NCBI RefSeq assembly: GCF_963678635.1
Contig: NC_087071.1
Location: forward strand, 6,153,624 to 6,217,623
DNA length: 64,000 nt
Direction: 5' to 3'
Source: Symsagittifera roscoffensis
Lineage: Eukaryota; Xenacoelomorpha; Acoela; Convolutidae
Position numbers and translations under genes: made by a program. A model generated the notes under the pieces. That model did not search any database. It was not told the origin of the DNA and saw only the letters and a program-made list of their open reading frames with translations. Shown piece by piece: positions 30,301 through 40,814 of this stretch (position 1 is its first letter; each line of letters begins with the position of its first letter).

Positions 30301-31176
30301 AGTTATTCAAACAACCGAAACCAGAATTACCCAAACAATCAATCAAGGAATAATTCATATAATAGATCGAACTATAACAGACCAAACAATAATTACCCAA
30401 ACAGATCGCGAAATAATTCACAAAATCGACACTCAAGTTATAATAATCGTTATAGAAATTATTCCCAATCACCACACCGGAATAATAATAACTATAATAA
30501 TTCTAATAATCGCCACAGAAGTAGTACACCTAAACATCAAAGACATATTAATCAAGTACAATCTAATCCAGAAACAACATCAGACCCTCCAGGTATTGAT
30601 GACACAGTAACTGATACGTTACAACTCAATCAAATAAACTGTGGATCATCAGATTCAGAAAGCGATGCAGAAAACACTCTCTCCGTCAATATGATAAAAG
30701 TCGAAAATGACTATGAACCTGTTATATATGAACAACCTTTTTCATCACACATATATGAGAATCAATCAGAACTCCTTCACAATTATTATATTGAACCCAT
30801 CCATTCCACACCGACGACACAAAAAACTAATGAAATTAACACTACAAATCAACCCAATGAGAACGAAAAAACAAAATGCTTGAATACAAATCACATCTAT
30901 CAAAACATAACAAAGGAACAAAATGATTTTCACCTCGGAAATCAAAATACAAAATCAACCACCACAAAAAACAATACAAAATATCTAGATCAAAATACAT
31001 CTCAAAAAGAAAGAAAAAATAGAAAAATGACAGAACAAATAATACCCCAAGAACAAATCGACAAATCAGAACATAGAGAGTCTTCACGACTTAGAAATCA
31101 ACCACGTAAAAATTATAAATTATTCATCCCACAATCTAAAATATTAAAGAAAGTTGAATTTCAAAAACAACTTTAA
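27325..31176 (+). pseudogene. gag: Gag with pol deleted in frame, one nonsense codon (copy C)
   Basis: The frame matches copy A gag through the capsid region, the CCHC knuckle (CNYCRRYGHSISEC) and the Asn/Arg/Ser-rich tract. Near 30918 it then joins directly to the last 80 or so residues of the Pol tail. The join lies in the shared hexamer GAACAA, which in A occurs at both deletion ends (complement of 10301-10306 and 5915-5920). The 4386 bp removed are a multiple of three. Protease, RT, RNase H and integrase are all gone. A TAA at 27553-27555 replaces a Tyr codon of copy A early in gag; downstream the frame is open to 31174-31176. Confidence 0.92.
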
Positions 31177-31769
31177 TTCTACATTTAATAATCTTTGCAC
31201 CTCTGAAACATTTTACACTTTCAATTTTCAAGATAACATGCTGACAAACACGCAGCGATTCTAGTTCAAAATTAGCCAATAGGATTCATCCAATCCGTCA
31301 CCTTCTATAACTTTAACACAAACCAACTAGACGAAAAATATTAAACTCCAGGCATATCTATAACTATAACTCTACGACCTCCAGGTCAAAAATAAGCAAA
31401 CCACTCCAACTTGACAACTAAAATAAATATCACCATAATATCATAACCCTCCCTTATCTAATAAACCAAAGATCAACAATGTTTCCCCAACTCAGACCTC
31501 AAATATCCCCCAAACAAATATGTTAATTTAGCCTAAAGTAAAAGAACGACCATTTTATTTAGCCTAAAGTATAAAAATCTCAAAAATACCCCAGATCATT
31601 TGACAAATGAAAATAAAGACAAAGAAGACCTCCCGATCACCATAAAAATTGCCCCCAACAATTTTTTACAAAACTCAACCCACTTGTCAAAAAACTAATA
31701 AATAATCCGACCACACTTGAAAATTGCCCCAAACAACAAAAAATATTCGATCACAAAGTCATTTCTTAA
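31177..31769 (+). other. Conserved gap between gag and ORF3 (copy C)
   Basis: The counterpart of 5075-5695. It carries the TTAGCCTAAAGTA pair at 31528-31540 and 31559-31571. No supported ORF. Confidence 0.45.
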
Positions 31770-32000
31770 ATGCTCTTCTATCAAACAGTCACTAAAATTA
31801 TCACAAACCTCAAACAATTTTTTACGATACTTGAAACTTTCATAATATTTCTTTTTGATATCCTTGAATCTTTTCTAATAATCTTAATCATTTTTTGTAA
31901 TATTTTTTTAATTTTCTACACTATATTCGAACTATTTCTCCAACTTTTAAAAACCCTTGATTATATCCACAGGTACGATTTATACAACTTGTCTAAATGA
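31770..32000 (+). CDS. ORF3 of copy C (76 aa, hydrophobic)
   Basis: Open and of the same length as in copy A, with an identical hydrophobic core (FDILESFLIILIIFCNIFLI). The stop overlaps the ORF4 start as ATGA at 31997-32000. Probably a small integral membrane protein; role unknown. Confidence 0.6.
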   Translation: MLFYQTVTKIITNLKQFFTILETFIIFLFDILESFLIILIIFCNIFLIFYTIFELFLQLLKTLDYIHRYDLYNLSK

Positions 32001-32185
32001 TACGAACTATTTTCAGTAGAACTGATATTTTTCTACTATTTGTAATTTTCATAACATTTCTATCATCCCTCATTTTGACCATATGCAAATGTATAAAGAA
32101 AGCAATCATCACATTCGCTCTAGCAACAATCCTCCTAATTCTTTTCTTAGAAGAATACTATAATAAACATTATCTTTTTCACTAA
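31997..32185 (+). CDS. ORF4 of copy C (62 aa, two membrane segments)
   Basis: Starts in the ATGA overlap. The helix, CKCIKK loop and second helix are kept. Differences from copy A are mainly Ala/Val, Ala/Thr and Leu/Ile, plus the last four residues. The viroporin-like plan is inferred from hydropathy only. Confidence 0.6.
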   Translation: MIRTIFSRTDIFLLFVIFITFLSSLILTICKCIKKAIITFALATILLILFLEEYYNKHYLFH

Positions 32186-32193
32186 AAGAATAG

Positions 32194-33327
32194 ACCAAAA
32201 AGCTATCAAAAATTGCTACCCAACAGTCACAAAGTCAGTCTTCACCGACATCATCCCAAGATAACCCAACAACACCTTCAACTACCCAAAATCCTCAAAC
32301 ATCTACACGAATTTCCTTTCAAGATAACCCATACACTTTTGAAGAACGACACGCTCGTTTATCAGAACCACTAGAACCAGTTCAACGACAAGCACCTCTA
32401 AGCGAACCAACATATAACTTATACCCAACACTACCACAAGAATTAAGTAGAATAAGAAATCCTAGTCAAAACCAAAATACAGTCGAAATAAATAGACAAA
32501 TTATACATCCTCGACGAAACAGAAATTTTCAAACTCCCCGAGTTCATTTTGACATACCTCAATCCCCATCACAAAACACTCCAGAAAACCCCATTGGTAT
32601 ATTACCAGAAACCCCTACGCTTCTTTCACAACGTAGCACCTCAAGCCTACCATCAGATTACTTAGGTTCAACACCAACATCTGAACAAATACGTGAAAAT
32701 CCCTTTAACCCCCCAAACCAGGCATCACGACTACCATATTGGACAACACATTCATTTACACAAGGTGAACTAAATTTAGTCAATGATCCAATAGATATTT
32801 CTACGGATACAACAACATCCTCATCACTACCAGAAACATTATCACTACCATCAACACCATCAATAAACCAGATTTCACCACCACCTTTTAACTTAAATTT
32901 TCCAAATAATCTCGACGCCAGATATCGAGAACAATCATCAACAAATATCCCTTTAAGACTAGATTGGAATACATTTACAGCCCCTCCACCATTATTTGGA
33001 CAACATCTAGAAAGTAATCGCCTTCACAACTGGGCACTTAATAGATTACAATACCGACAAGACATTCACGACGATATCCGTGATCACAATATCCAAATAC
33101 TCCAACAAAACAGTTTACAATTAAAGTTTGAAATCACAGTTAAATTAAACAACATTACTCAACATCCCTACCCATTAAATCCACCAAACATAACAGCTCA
33201 ATCACTACCACCACCATTTATAACCACTGAAGTAATATATAAATACGACAGATATACCAAAAAGACAATTGGTTACATCACATTTTATAACCCATACTCA
33301 GGATTATCATACACATGTATATTCTAA
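32194..33327 (+). CDS. ORF5 of copy C (377 codons, no ATG)
   Basis: Open from after TAG 32191-32193 to TAA 33325-33327, with no in-frame ATG. It matches ORF5 of copy A along its length, apart from changes at the very start. The N-terminal two thirds are Pro/Ser/Thr/Gln-rich and the C-terminal third has more ordered sequence (RLHNWALNRLQYRQDIHDDI). It overlaps the env ATG (33315) by 13 bases. AG dinucleotides after CTACCCAACAG near 32219 are shared with A and are the nearest acceptor candidates, but their pyrimidine tract is weak. Confidence 0.6.
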   Translation, partial: TKKLSKIATQQSQSQSSPTSSQDNPTTPSTTQNPQTSTRISFQDNPYTFEERHARLSEPLEPVQRQAPLSEPTYNLYPTLPQELSRIRNPSQNQNTVEINRQIIHPRRNRNFQTPRVHFDIPQSPSQNTPENPIGILPETPTLLSQRSTSSLPSDYLGSTPTSEQIRENPFNPPNQASRLPYWTTHSFTQGELNLVNDPIDISTDTTTSSSLPETLSLPSTPSINQISPPPFNLNFPNNLDARYREQSSTNIPLRLDWNTFTAPPPLFGQHLESNRLHNWALNRLQYRQDIHDDIRDHNIQILQQNSLQLKFEITVKLNNITQHPYPLNPPNITAQSLPPPFITTEVIYKYDRYTKKTIGYITFYNPYSGLSYTCIF

Positions 33328-35932
33328 AATTATTAATTTTTCTCCAACTCCTTTTTCTAGTAATCTCAAATCAAAACATAAACCCTTCTCCCCGCACAGG
33401 ACCCCAAGATTTATTAGTAACACATTACGATTGTGAAGAAAACGAACAAAAAACACTACACAAGTATGCAATAAATCAAGTATCACAATGCGAAACAGAA
33501 CCCCAAGCCATAGAAACTACAAATGTAATAGCAACACTTTATTCAAAAGCCCGAGCAACTACAGTTATAGGATATAAATTCACAGCAACATTTTCTGAAA
33601 AGAAAGTACATTGTTCACAAGTCTCAAACGGAAATAAAAACCGACTTGACCATGAATCATTCTACCAGAGTAATATAGAACGACTTTTACATCTCAATCC
33701 CGAAGATTGTAAAAACGAGTTACTCCGACTAAACATCACAAAAAATAAAAACACAGATAGAAATTTAGTATATTTCCAAGTTTTTTCAGATTCTGTACAT
33801 CAAGCAGAACTTGAAAGATATCAAGGACATATAAAATTAGATGAAAAATACCCATACAACGGCGCACACGGACGATTAACCTATGACATGCACGATAAAC
33901 ACTGGATACCACACATTGGTATAAATGACCCATCAAACTGCAAAGCAGACACAAAAAATAAAGGATACCAAGAAAAAATGTTTTTCGATTGGAAAATACA
34001 ACTCGAAAAAATACAACTCACACGAAATTTATCAGACAACACAATGATTTATCAAGGAATTAGATTACCTTGTAAAAACGACCAAGGCTATTGTGACCCT
34101 ACAACAAGAACACAAGCAACAATTGTTTGGTTCCCCGAAGACACATGTACAACATTTCAAGTAGCAAAAATACACGCTCGTATGATAAAATTTCACGAAA
34201 AATATTTTATACAATCAATACCATATGAACAAGTAAATCCATTATGAAAAATAAGTTCTAATTATAGAAACATTCATAGTATAGAAAATAAATTAACACG
34301 TTTTCAAATATATCAGGAAACAGAACTTGCATGTAAATACAGAAACCCACTTCATAAAACACAATACTCCGAAATATTAGTTGAATACGAAAATGGATTC
34401 GACATGACCACTGGAAAAATAAAAGTCGACCCATACGCCACAAGTAATCCCCTAAATGAAGGAACATCATATATACCAGTTAATTTTCAAAAGAATACAG
34501 GTCAACCTGGTGGACATTTAAAGCCCCAAGACGATCAAAGCACACGTTTACAAGAACTATCACTAATGAATAGTACACATTTTGGTAATATCCACTATGA
34601 TATTCACTTAGATATGAAACTAGACTACACGATTAGCCGAATTTTTCGAGAAATGTCACTCTCCGAATTAGAAACACTACACCAACTATGCGAATTAGAA
34701 AGAACACAAATATCACAATCACTTGCACTAGCAGTATTAAAAATACCCTACGCAGGATATTTACTATCAGGAAATAGATCAAATTTTTTAGACTATGAAG
34801 GAAACATCTTATGGTTTTATACTTGTACTAAAAAAGTATCACCACTTTACGTTTTTGAAGATAAACGATGCTATAAAAGAATCCCTATCTTTTATAAGAA
34901 TAAAGTACATTTCGTTGACACACTTTCACGAAGAACCTATTTCTGGGATACCGCAGTCCCATGTGGATCAGAAAATAGCCACAACGTAGTACAACTAAAC
35001 CCTGATGAAGATAAATATTACCTTCTCACCCCATATCCCACATTAATGCAATCACTCAAAAAATTTTCACCAGAAAGCATTCGCGCTATCGCTCGAAACC
35101 CAAATATAGACTTACAATCAATAGGAATATACTCAAAATCAGATATTCAACATCACATTAGAACACAACAATTCCAAGAATTATTAACACAAATGGACAC
35201 AATACAAAGACAATCAATTGACCAAAACTTACGCAAACTTGCCGAAACCGCAGGATTTGCTGACATCTATACGCAAGACTATAGCGGATATTTTAAAGAC
35301 ATTAAAGATTATATATATCTAAACGGTGAAAAATACCGTCCCCAAGATATATCACCTATCAATATTTTTAGCTTTGTTACACTCAAGAATGAAATTCTTG
35401 ATTTTCTAGGATGGCCCTACTACATCTTAGAAAAACTGACTATTTTATACGCAATGTTTAACTTTATTGGATTTCTTTTTTACTCTTAAAAGGAATCTAT
35501 AACACATGTGCTATACACACACAAGTCAATAGACAAGCAAGTGTAGCACGCATACTATTTGCAGGATTTTTTGGAATCTTTTCTACATCTATAAACAAAA
35601 TTCTTTTAGACGCACAAATAAAAGAATATAACACAAAAATAGCAACAAGACAGAACACATACGACGAAGAACATAACAATGTAGACACAACACCAACAGC
35701 ACCACAGTTACCACCCCTACCACATAACCATCCATTATCCCTAGTCCCACGTAATTTTCGAAATTTAGCCATAACACATAATCAAAATTTTAGACCAACC
35801 ATATCACAAAGTCCCATCCAACATATAATGCCACACCACTCACAAGATGAAAATACTTATGAACAAATTATAGAACAACCCCATACCACCGCTTTTCAGT
35901 CTCAAAATAATAATTTTTTTAGCCCACGATGA
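33315..35932 (+). pseudogene. env: Env-like gene of copy C, broken by a stop and a frameshift
   Basis: The signal peptide and ectodomain correspond to the 872-aa Env of copy A. A TGA at 34245-34247 stands where A has an Arg codon. A one-base deletion near 35484-35490 shifts the frame inside the first C-terminal hydrophobic segment and creates a stop at about 35489. The remaining C-terminal part, with the second hydrophobic segment and polar tail, is intact in its own frame to TGA 35930-35932. Copy C therefore cannot make full-length Env. Confidence 0.9.
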
Positions 35933-37737
35933 GCCGACAACTTGGATCCCTACACCGATCAAATTCCCACCCAACCAACCTCACCACTCCAATCCCAATA
36001 ATACCACTTTTTGCTTTTCCGCCACCCGATTTCCCCACCAGTAATGTAACATCCGGCATGAATTCCGATACTAATTCACACATCTCAGTTTTATACTCCA
36101 TCTCACAACTCAATAACCCGAATATTGAAACCCCCGATGAATTTGCCGACTCTGAACCATCTCCATCAAATAATTTTTACACCAATTCCTCAAATTTTTC
36201 CCAACCCCCTTTTCAACCCATACTACCACATAACCCTGACCCAACCAATTCTACGCCCTCTTATGCTTCCCAAGTCACTCCAACCTACTCCTCACTTCAA
36301 TCAGACCAATCATCTCATTCTCCAGACACCCCCCGAATCTCCCCAGAACTAGATAATTTTATTACATTACAACAACAACCCTACCACCTTGATACCCCCA
36401 CCATAAACCATATTTCATCCACAATAGATTCATCCAACCCTCCTACCCCTACACCCTCTTCAATTTATACTGAATCATTAGCACCATCATCCACATCTAC
36501 TGAATCTTCACTCAGCACTAATAGAGCTTACCGCACTTTTAAAAGAAAGTTCCCCAACCATCCTTTCCCAGCGAAACCAGGAACAGCCCGTGAATATATC
36601 ACCCATCCAAAACACACTAACACAAAAGAATTTTTAGCTATCACCTTACCCTCAATTCCACAATACACCTTAAACACCCCTCACGACACTAACGAGACAC
36701 GTAACTTTGTAGACGAACACGTTTTAATGCCTACCCTTCCTTGGACCTCATATTATCATTTTACTAATCCCCTTTGCTTACCTTTATCTAACACTCACAT
36801 CGATATAGAACGAAATAAGGACATGCTATATCGACTCACTACACCACTAACACCTAGACAATTTACTTACATTGGATATAAAAAATCACTAAAAACACAC
36901 ACTGCACCCCGAGCAAATGAATATACACTAGAATATTACGATCATAACATCATCAGAACTAACCAAGATCAATTCTTAGACGACGATCGCTTCGCTAACC
37001 CACAAATTACCGAAAAATTTTTCATTAAAACACCATATGTATTTACACTAAATATCTTCGATCGCAAGTTTGATCACATTATTTCAGAAGCACTAACAGA
37101 CACACAAGCCTACGAAAGTTTTAAAGAACGCTTCCAAATATTTTCACTAACCTTTCATTTCCTTGCACCACATGAAAGAGATTTGCACTGCTCACACGAT
37201 ATTATGTTGCGCACTAAACAAACACACACATATACTTATTATCGTTTTATCCAAAATCACTTCGACCTACACACTCCCTCCAGACAACCACACCATCGTT
37301 TTCAATTCATCAATTCCAAATACACCTCACCATTCTTTCTTAACTTCACATATTGCATTAAAGATACTAACCTTCATGGTATTCTTCGAAATTATGATCC
37401 CATAACCCAAATGTATATTTTTTGTCCCATCACCAAGACCTTCAACGCAGAAGAATCCCGACCCTTCCTTATCCCACACGAGTTTGTACAACCTATAGAA
37501 ATCCCCATTTTAGAATTCATCCATAACACTAAATTCAATCACAAATTATATAATCTAATCCAAAACACACCTTATGAATTTGCAGTTGGCACTGAAGAAC
37601 TAACCACCATTAAAGCACTTCAATTGCTTTGGCCACTACTTCAAACTAAAAATATCATCCGCATTTTAGCTAAATTACTAACAACTTCAGATCTCATCCA
37701 CGACATCTTCCCCCACGGTTTCTTCCCCGACGACTAA
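35929..37737 (+). CDS. ORF7: 602-aa protein of unknown function
   Basis: It starts in an ATGA overlap with the env stop (35929-35932). Residues 1-200 are Pro/Ser/Thr/Asn-rich and look disordered. A basic linker follows at about 202-220. From about 220 to 602 the sequence is more folded, with aromatic and His-rich segments (for example YYHFTNPLCLPLSNTHIDIE, HDIFPHGFFPDD) and few Cys. No signal peptide or membrane segment is visible, so a cytosolic or nuclear protein is more likely than a second glycoprotein. I recognise no family. The frame is open here and, as far as visible, in copy A. A near-perfect splice donor follows three bases after the stop codon. Confidence 0.75.
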   Translation: MSRQLGSLHRSNSHPTNLTTPIPIIPLFAFPPPDFPTSNVTSGMNSDTNSHISVLYSISQLNNPNIETPDEFADSEPSPSNNFYTNSSNFSQPPFQPILPHNPDPTNSTPSYASQVTPTYSSLQSDQSSHSPDTPRISPELDNFITLQQQPYHLDTPTINHISSTIDSSNPPTPTPSSIYTESLAPSSTSTESSLSTNRAYRTFKRKFPNHPFPAKPGTAREYITHPKHTNTKEFLAITLPSIPQYTLNTPHDTNETRNFVDEHVLMPTLPWTSYYHFTNPLCLPLSNTHIDIERNKDMLYRLTTPLTPRQFTYIGYKKSLKTHTAPRANEYTLEYYDHNIIRTNQDQFLDDDRFANPQITEKFFIKTPYVFTLNIFDRKFDHIISEALTDTQAYESFKERFQIFSLTFHFLAPHERDLHCSHDIMLRTKQTHTYTYYRFIQNHFDLHTPSRQPHHRFQFINSKYTSPFFLNFTYCIKDTNLHGILRNYDPITQMYIFCPITKTFNAEESRPFLIPHEFVQPIEIPILEFIHNTKFNHKLYNLIQNTPYEFAVGTEELTTIKALQLLWPLLQTKNIIRILAKLLTTSDLIHDIFPHGFFPDD

Positions 37738-37740
37738 CAG

Positions 37741-37816
37741 GTAAGTATGAATTATACATATTACTAACTAATTAAAATATTAGAAACTCACCATTCTTTA
37801 TCCATGTTTTCTTTAG
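37741..37816 (+). other. Probable 76-bp intron just after the ORF7 stop
   Basis: CAG|GTAAGTATG at the left, a consensus TACTAAC branch site at 37762-37768 and CATGTTTTCTTTAG at the right form a complete short-intron signature three bases after the TAA (37735-37737). Copy A cannot be checked because its counterpart lies outside the window. Confidence 0.55.
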
Positions 37817-39329
37817 AATTTTAGCCTTCATCCAACGATCATCTGAAAAATTCACAAAAGAAAAATAAAAAATAGCAAACTTCTTCAAAACTGTTTAAAA
37901 CCCTATTAAATTTTTGCACCAACAATTAAATAAATATAATACCAATGCAGTAATTTAATTTATAAATTTTGCCCCCACAAGCAGTAAATCTAATAATGAT
38001 GAAAATTTGTAACTTAATTTTCCACAACAACTAGCAGTAAAATTAAAATTCTATGTAGTAAATTAATAAGAAGCAAATGCAGTACTAACCTTTTGGTATT
38101 TTCATTCACTCGCACAAGAATTCTATCCAAACTCGCACAGCTCGCCCACGAAGAATTGTTTAAATAATGAATTTCAGTTTCAAGCTTTCACACTCAACAA
38201 CTCTAACACACGATAACAAGTTTCAAACTTTCCTTTAACCCGGTTGGAAAGGAATTATACACTAAACAACACTAACCAATGCAGCTTACTAAACACCACA
38301 ACACATAGTATAACAGCATTACTAAGAAAAGGAAACCAACGGTACCCAAACCGGATTAACCCAGTTTAAAACTGGATAATTTATTCTTTTGAAGACTATT
38401 ATAAAGTCTAAGAAAGAAATAATAAAACACAAAAAAGTCGAAAGACAAACCCATACCACAAACAATTTGATTTTTGAAAAAAAGGACACAACCAACAAAA
38501 CATAAGAAAAACCACAACAAACCCAACATAAAACGTTGTCACATAACAGGACCTCTCACAAAAACCGCATGCAATCATACTCCCACTCCTGGCCTAACCC
38601 ACCAGGAAGGACGTCCTGAGCATGCTCTATAGCCGGCCTAACCCACCGTGCTACATCCACGCTTTGTGACCACACTCCTATTTTTAATAAGAGCTACTCA
38701 AGGGTGAGTAACTCTTCAAAATAACTGAACTAAAACAAAAAGCTTTTGTAAAAACAACTAACTAAAATCATAATTAAAAAATATTAAACTAATAAAAGTT
38801 TTATAAAATGTAAATTACATTATGCAATACATAGATCAGAATACAACACCAAAGACGAACATCCAAAGACAAAACGACCCTACTACACTCGAGAAAGAAT
38901 GGCCAACTACAATCAATATGCCGCCCACAATCACAACTCAAAGGATTTAGAGTACGACTTGACTTCGCAGAAAAGGACTTCATTGAACTAGACCAATGAC
39001 CACCTCGATGTTCAAGTATACGTACATATCCGAGTAACCAGGCATCCCCCCACGCACAATCTCCACGCCATTCCCAGACAAGGTCAAACACAAAGAAGTT
39101 CTCATCAATGAAACAGAAAAAACCTGACATAGCCAACCATTCTGAAATCAGATTTGAGTTTGTTGCGAAAACCCAGTCGTTGTCTTGAGAAGACACAACG
39201 ATTGAATCTGGGACTTCTCTAATAAGAAAACCCAGAAGAAATAAGATGTTCGCCAAATACCAACGTCCATCATCCATCCTTTGAATTGCAGAAAGACTAT
39301 TCTAAAAAACTCTGTAAAACCCGGATGGG
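37817..39329 (+). other. 3' non-coding region of copy C
   Basis: About 1.5 kb between the intron-like segment and the 3' LTR. A GC-richer patch at about 38575-38725 has CCTGG/CCAGG and ACGT palindromes, two copies of GGCCTAACCCACC (38592-38604, 38635-38647), and a stem AGAGCTACTC/GAGTAACTCT. CCAGTTTAAAACTGG near 38371 is another perfect stem. A 158-codon frame on the opposite strand (38801-39277) has no recognisable content. The tract before the LTR (GGATGGG) is a weak polypurine candidate. Confidence 0.45.
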
Positions 39330-39738
39330 TGGAACCTGATCTAAACTACATTTTATGATTGGATAAATTAGATATTTACCAATGTAAAGTATTTAATATT
39401 AACCAATCATGATCCATCTGACTAACAATCCACTTATTTGTAAGTGCTGAAATTACTTGTAATTTCAGCACCAGAGAGATTTGAATTTAACTTAGAAGCT
39501 AGTTGAACTCTCCCGAGTACTTCAGCAGCCGCAATAAACCAGTATACACTAGATCTATTGAGCCTAGCAGAGACTAGTTAAACAACCTGAGACTAGATAG
39601 TATAAGAGTAAGATTAGGATCGGTATTAGACTAAGAATTTGCACGAATCTATCCGGCCGAAAATAAGATAGCGTGACGAGCAGACGGTGTACCCTATCCG
39701 AAATTACTCTATGAGTTATACCCATCGGTCCTAACTCA
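39330..39738 (+). repeat. 3' LTR of copy C (409 bp)
   Basis: Same family as 25511-25920, with AATAAA at 39533-39538 and a perfect hairpin at 39444-39471. Followed by CAAA (39739-39742). Confidence 0.95.
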
Positions 39739-39742
39739 CAAA

Positions 39743-40141
39743 CGAGAATTGTGTTTCCTAAGAAGTTAGTTCTTTGATGTGTCAACGTACTAGAAAAACT
39801 AGACAAAAAATGTTCGAAAATTTTTCTGATTATGGATCACAATAAAATAACTGCAAGCATGATTGAGTTTCGGCTACGTCCCGAGTACTAACTGTGGAAA
39901 ATACACTTGAAAACATATTTATTATCACTATTTAATAAAAAAAACTTGAAATTGGCTGCACGAATATTTAAAACTCTAAGCGCCGGAAAACAGACTTTTT
40001 GAAAAGTTTCAATTGAATGTCGATCTATCAGTAACATCTCTGTTATAAAAAAAGAATATTTGAGAAAGAATGAAAAGTTAGATACATATTGAGAACAATT
40101 TATAAAAAAATATATATTTTTATTTGTGATTGTGAACTAAC
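39743..40141 (-). other. Intron portion of the host membrane-protein gene
   Basis: Donor side of the intron that holds element C. The donor GTTAGT is the complement of 40136-40141. No other feature seen. Confidence 0.45.
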
Positions 40142-40286
40142 ATTGAGAGTGAGCGGATCATTGCCATTGAGTCGCTCTGCAACTTGGGTTCTGACTTCTA
40201 TGGTCACTATGGCTATGGTCAGCGAGAGAACCATGAAACCACACACTATCAAGGCCATAGATATTGGTTTGCTTCTAACTATTTGA
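40142..40286 (-). CDS. Host exon encoding a type II membrane anchor
   Basis: The minus-strand acceptor TTTTTTTTTCAG ends at 40287 and a GTTAGT donor follows 40142. The 145-nt exon reads one base and then 48 codons: QIVRSKPIS, then MALIVCGFMVLSLTIAIVTI as a strong hydrophobic segment, then EVRTQVAERLNGNDPLTLN. It ends in phase 0, which matches the phase-0 start of exon 24870-25286. Translation may begin at the Met before the hydrophobic segment if the exon is trans-spliced, or in an upstream exon not found. Basic residues before the segment suggest a cytosolic N-terminus and a type II protein. Family not recognised. Confidence 0.55.
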
Positions 40287-40814
40287 CTGAAAAAAAAATA
40301 AATTGAAAAACTATAATTGACCTAATTCAAAACTTTGTTTTTTTTTTATCAGCAACCGGTTGAATTTAATAAATTGCAAATTATAAACACCTTTAGCATC
40401 AAATAGTTCAAATAATTTTTCTTAAATCAACTGAAGATAAAAAATCATGAAACCTAAACAGTTCAGCTTAAGAGAAAAAAATCAGGAATAAAGGCGGCCA
40501 AAAATTGATATTTAAACGATGATTTGAAAGGAGACAATTTTTACCAATAGCTCAGTACTGACGAAACTATCAGTTCAAACTTTTCGCAGCATTCAATTTT
40601 CCTAGCGCAAGTTCAAATATGACGGTTGTGTTTGTAAAAAGGTGGACCGACATACACAATATATTGAAAATTGAAAAAATATATATTTCAATTAAAAGAA
40701 GGATTTTTATTCCTTCTTGGTCACATGATTTAACAAAGGCGCTTTGTTATAATTGTCTTTTGACATAAGTGTTCACAATCATATCACCTGCAGTTCATTT
40801 GTTTTTGAAGGTCA
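40287..40814. other. Intergenic region between divergent host exons
   Basis: AT-rich spacer between the minus-strand membrane-protein exon and the plus-strand exon at 40815. No promoter motif stands out. Confidence 0.4.

Larger units (their letters stand above)
25511..39738 (+). mobile_element. Giant env-bearing Gypsy-type element, copy C (14,228 bp, pol-deleted)
   Basis: Both LTRs (410 and 409 bp) and a CAAA target duplication are present. It is the same family as copy A but in the opposite orientation. Relative to A it lacks 4386 bp of pol (in frame), has an 84-bp foreign sequence in place of the PBS and ORF0, a nonsense codon in gag, and a nonsense codon plus a one-base deletion in env. 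ORF1, ORF3, ORF4, ORF5 and ORF7 are open. The two LTRs differ at roughly nine bases and one indel by eye, so this copy is older than element B. It lies in an intron of a minus-strand host gene, antisense to it. Confidence 0.96.

Noticed and set aside
32120-32193. −1 ribosomal frameshift from ORF4 into ORF5
   Set aside because: An in-frame stop of the ORF5 frame lies after the ORF4 stop in both copies, so a shifted ribosome would terminate before ORF5.
38801-39277. 158-codon antisense frame in the 3' region of copy C
   Set aside because: No family resemblance, no conserved counterpart visible, and opposite to element transcription; kept only as a note in the 3' region entry.
1-39738. A and C as two arms of one inverted segmental duplication
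   Set aside because: C has its own LTR pair and CAAA duplication, and the sequences outside the LTRs of A and C do not match, so they are independent insertions.
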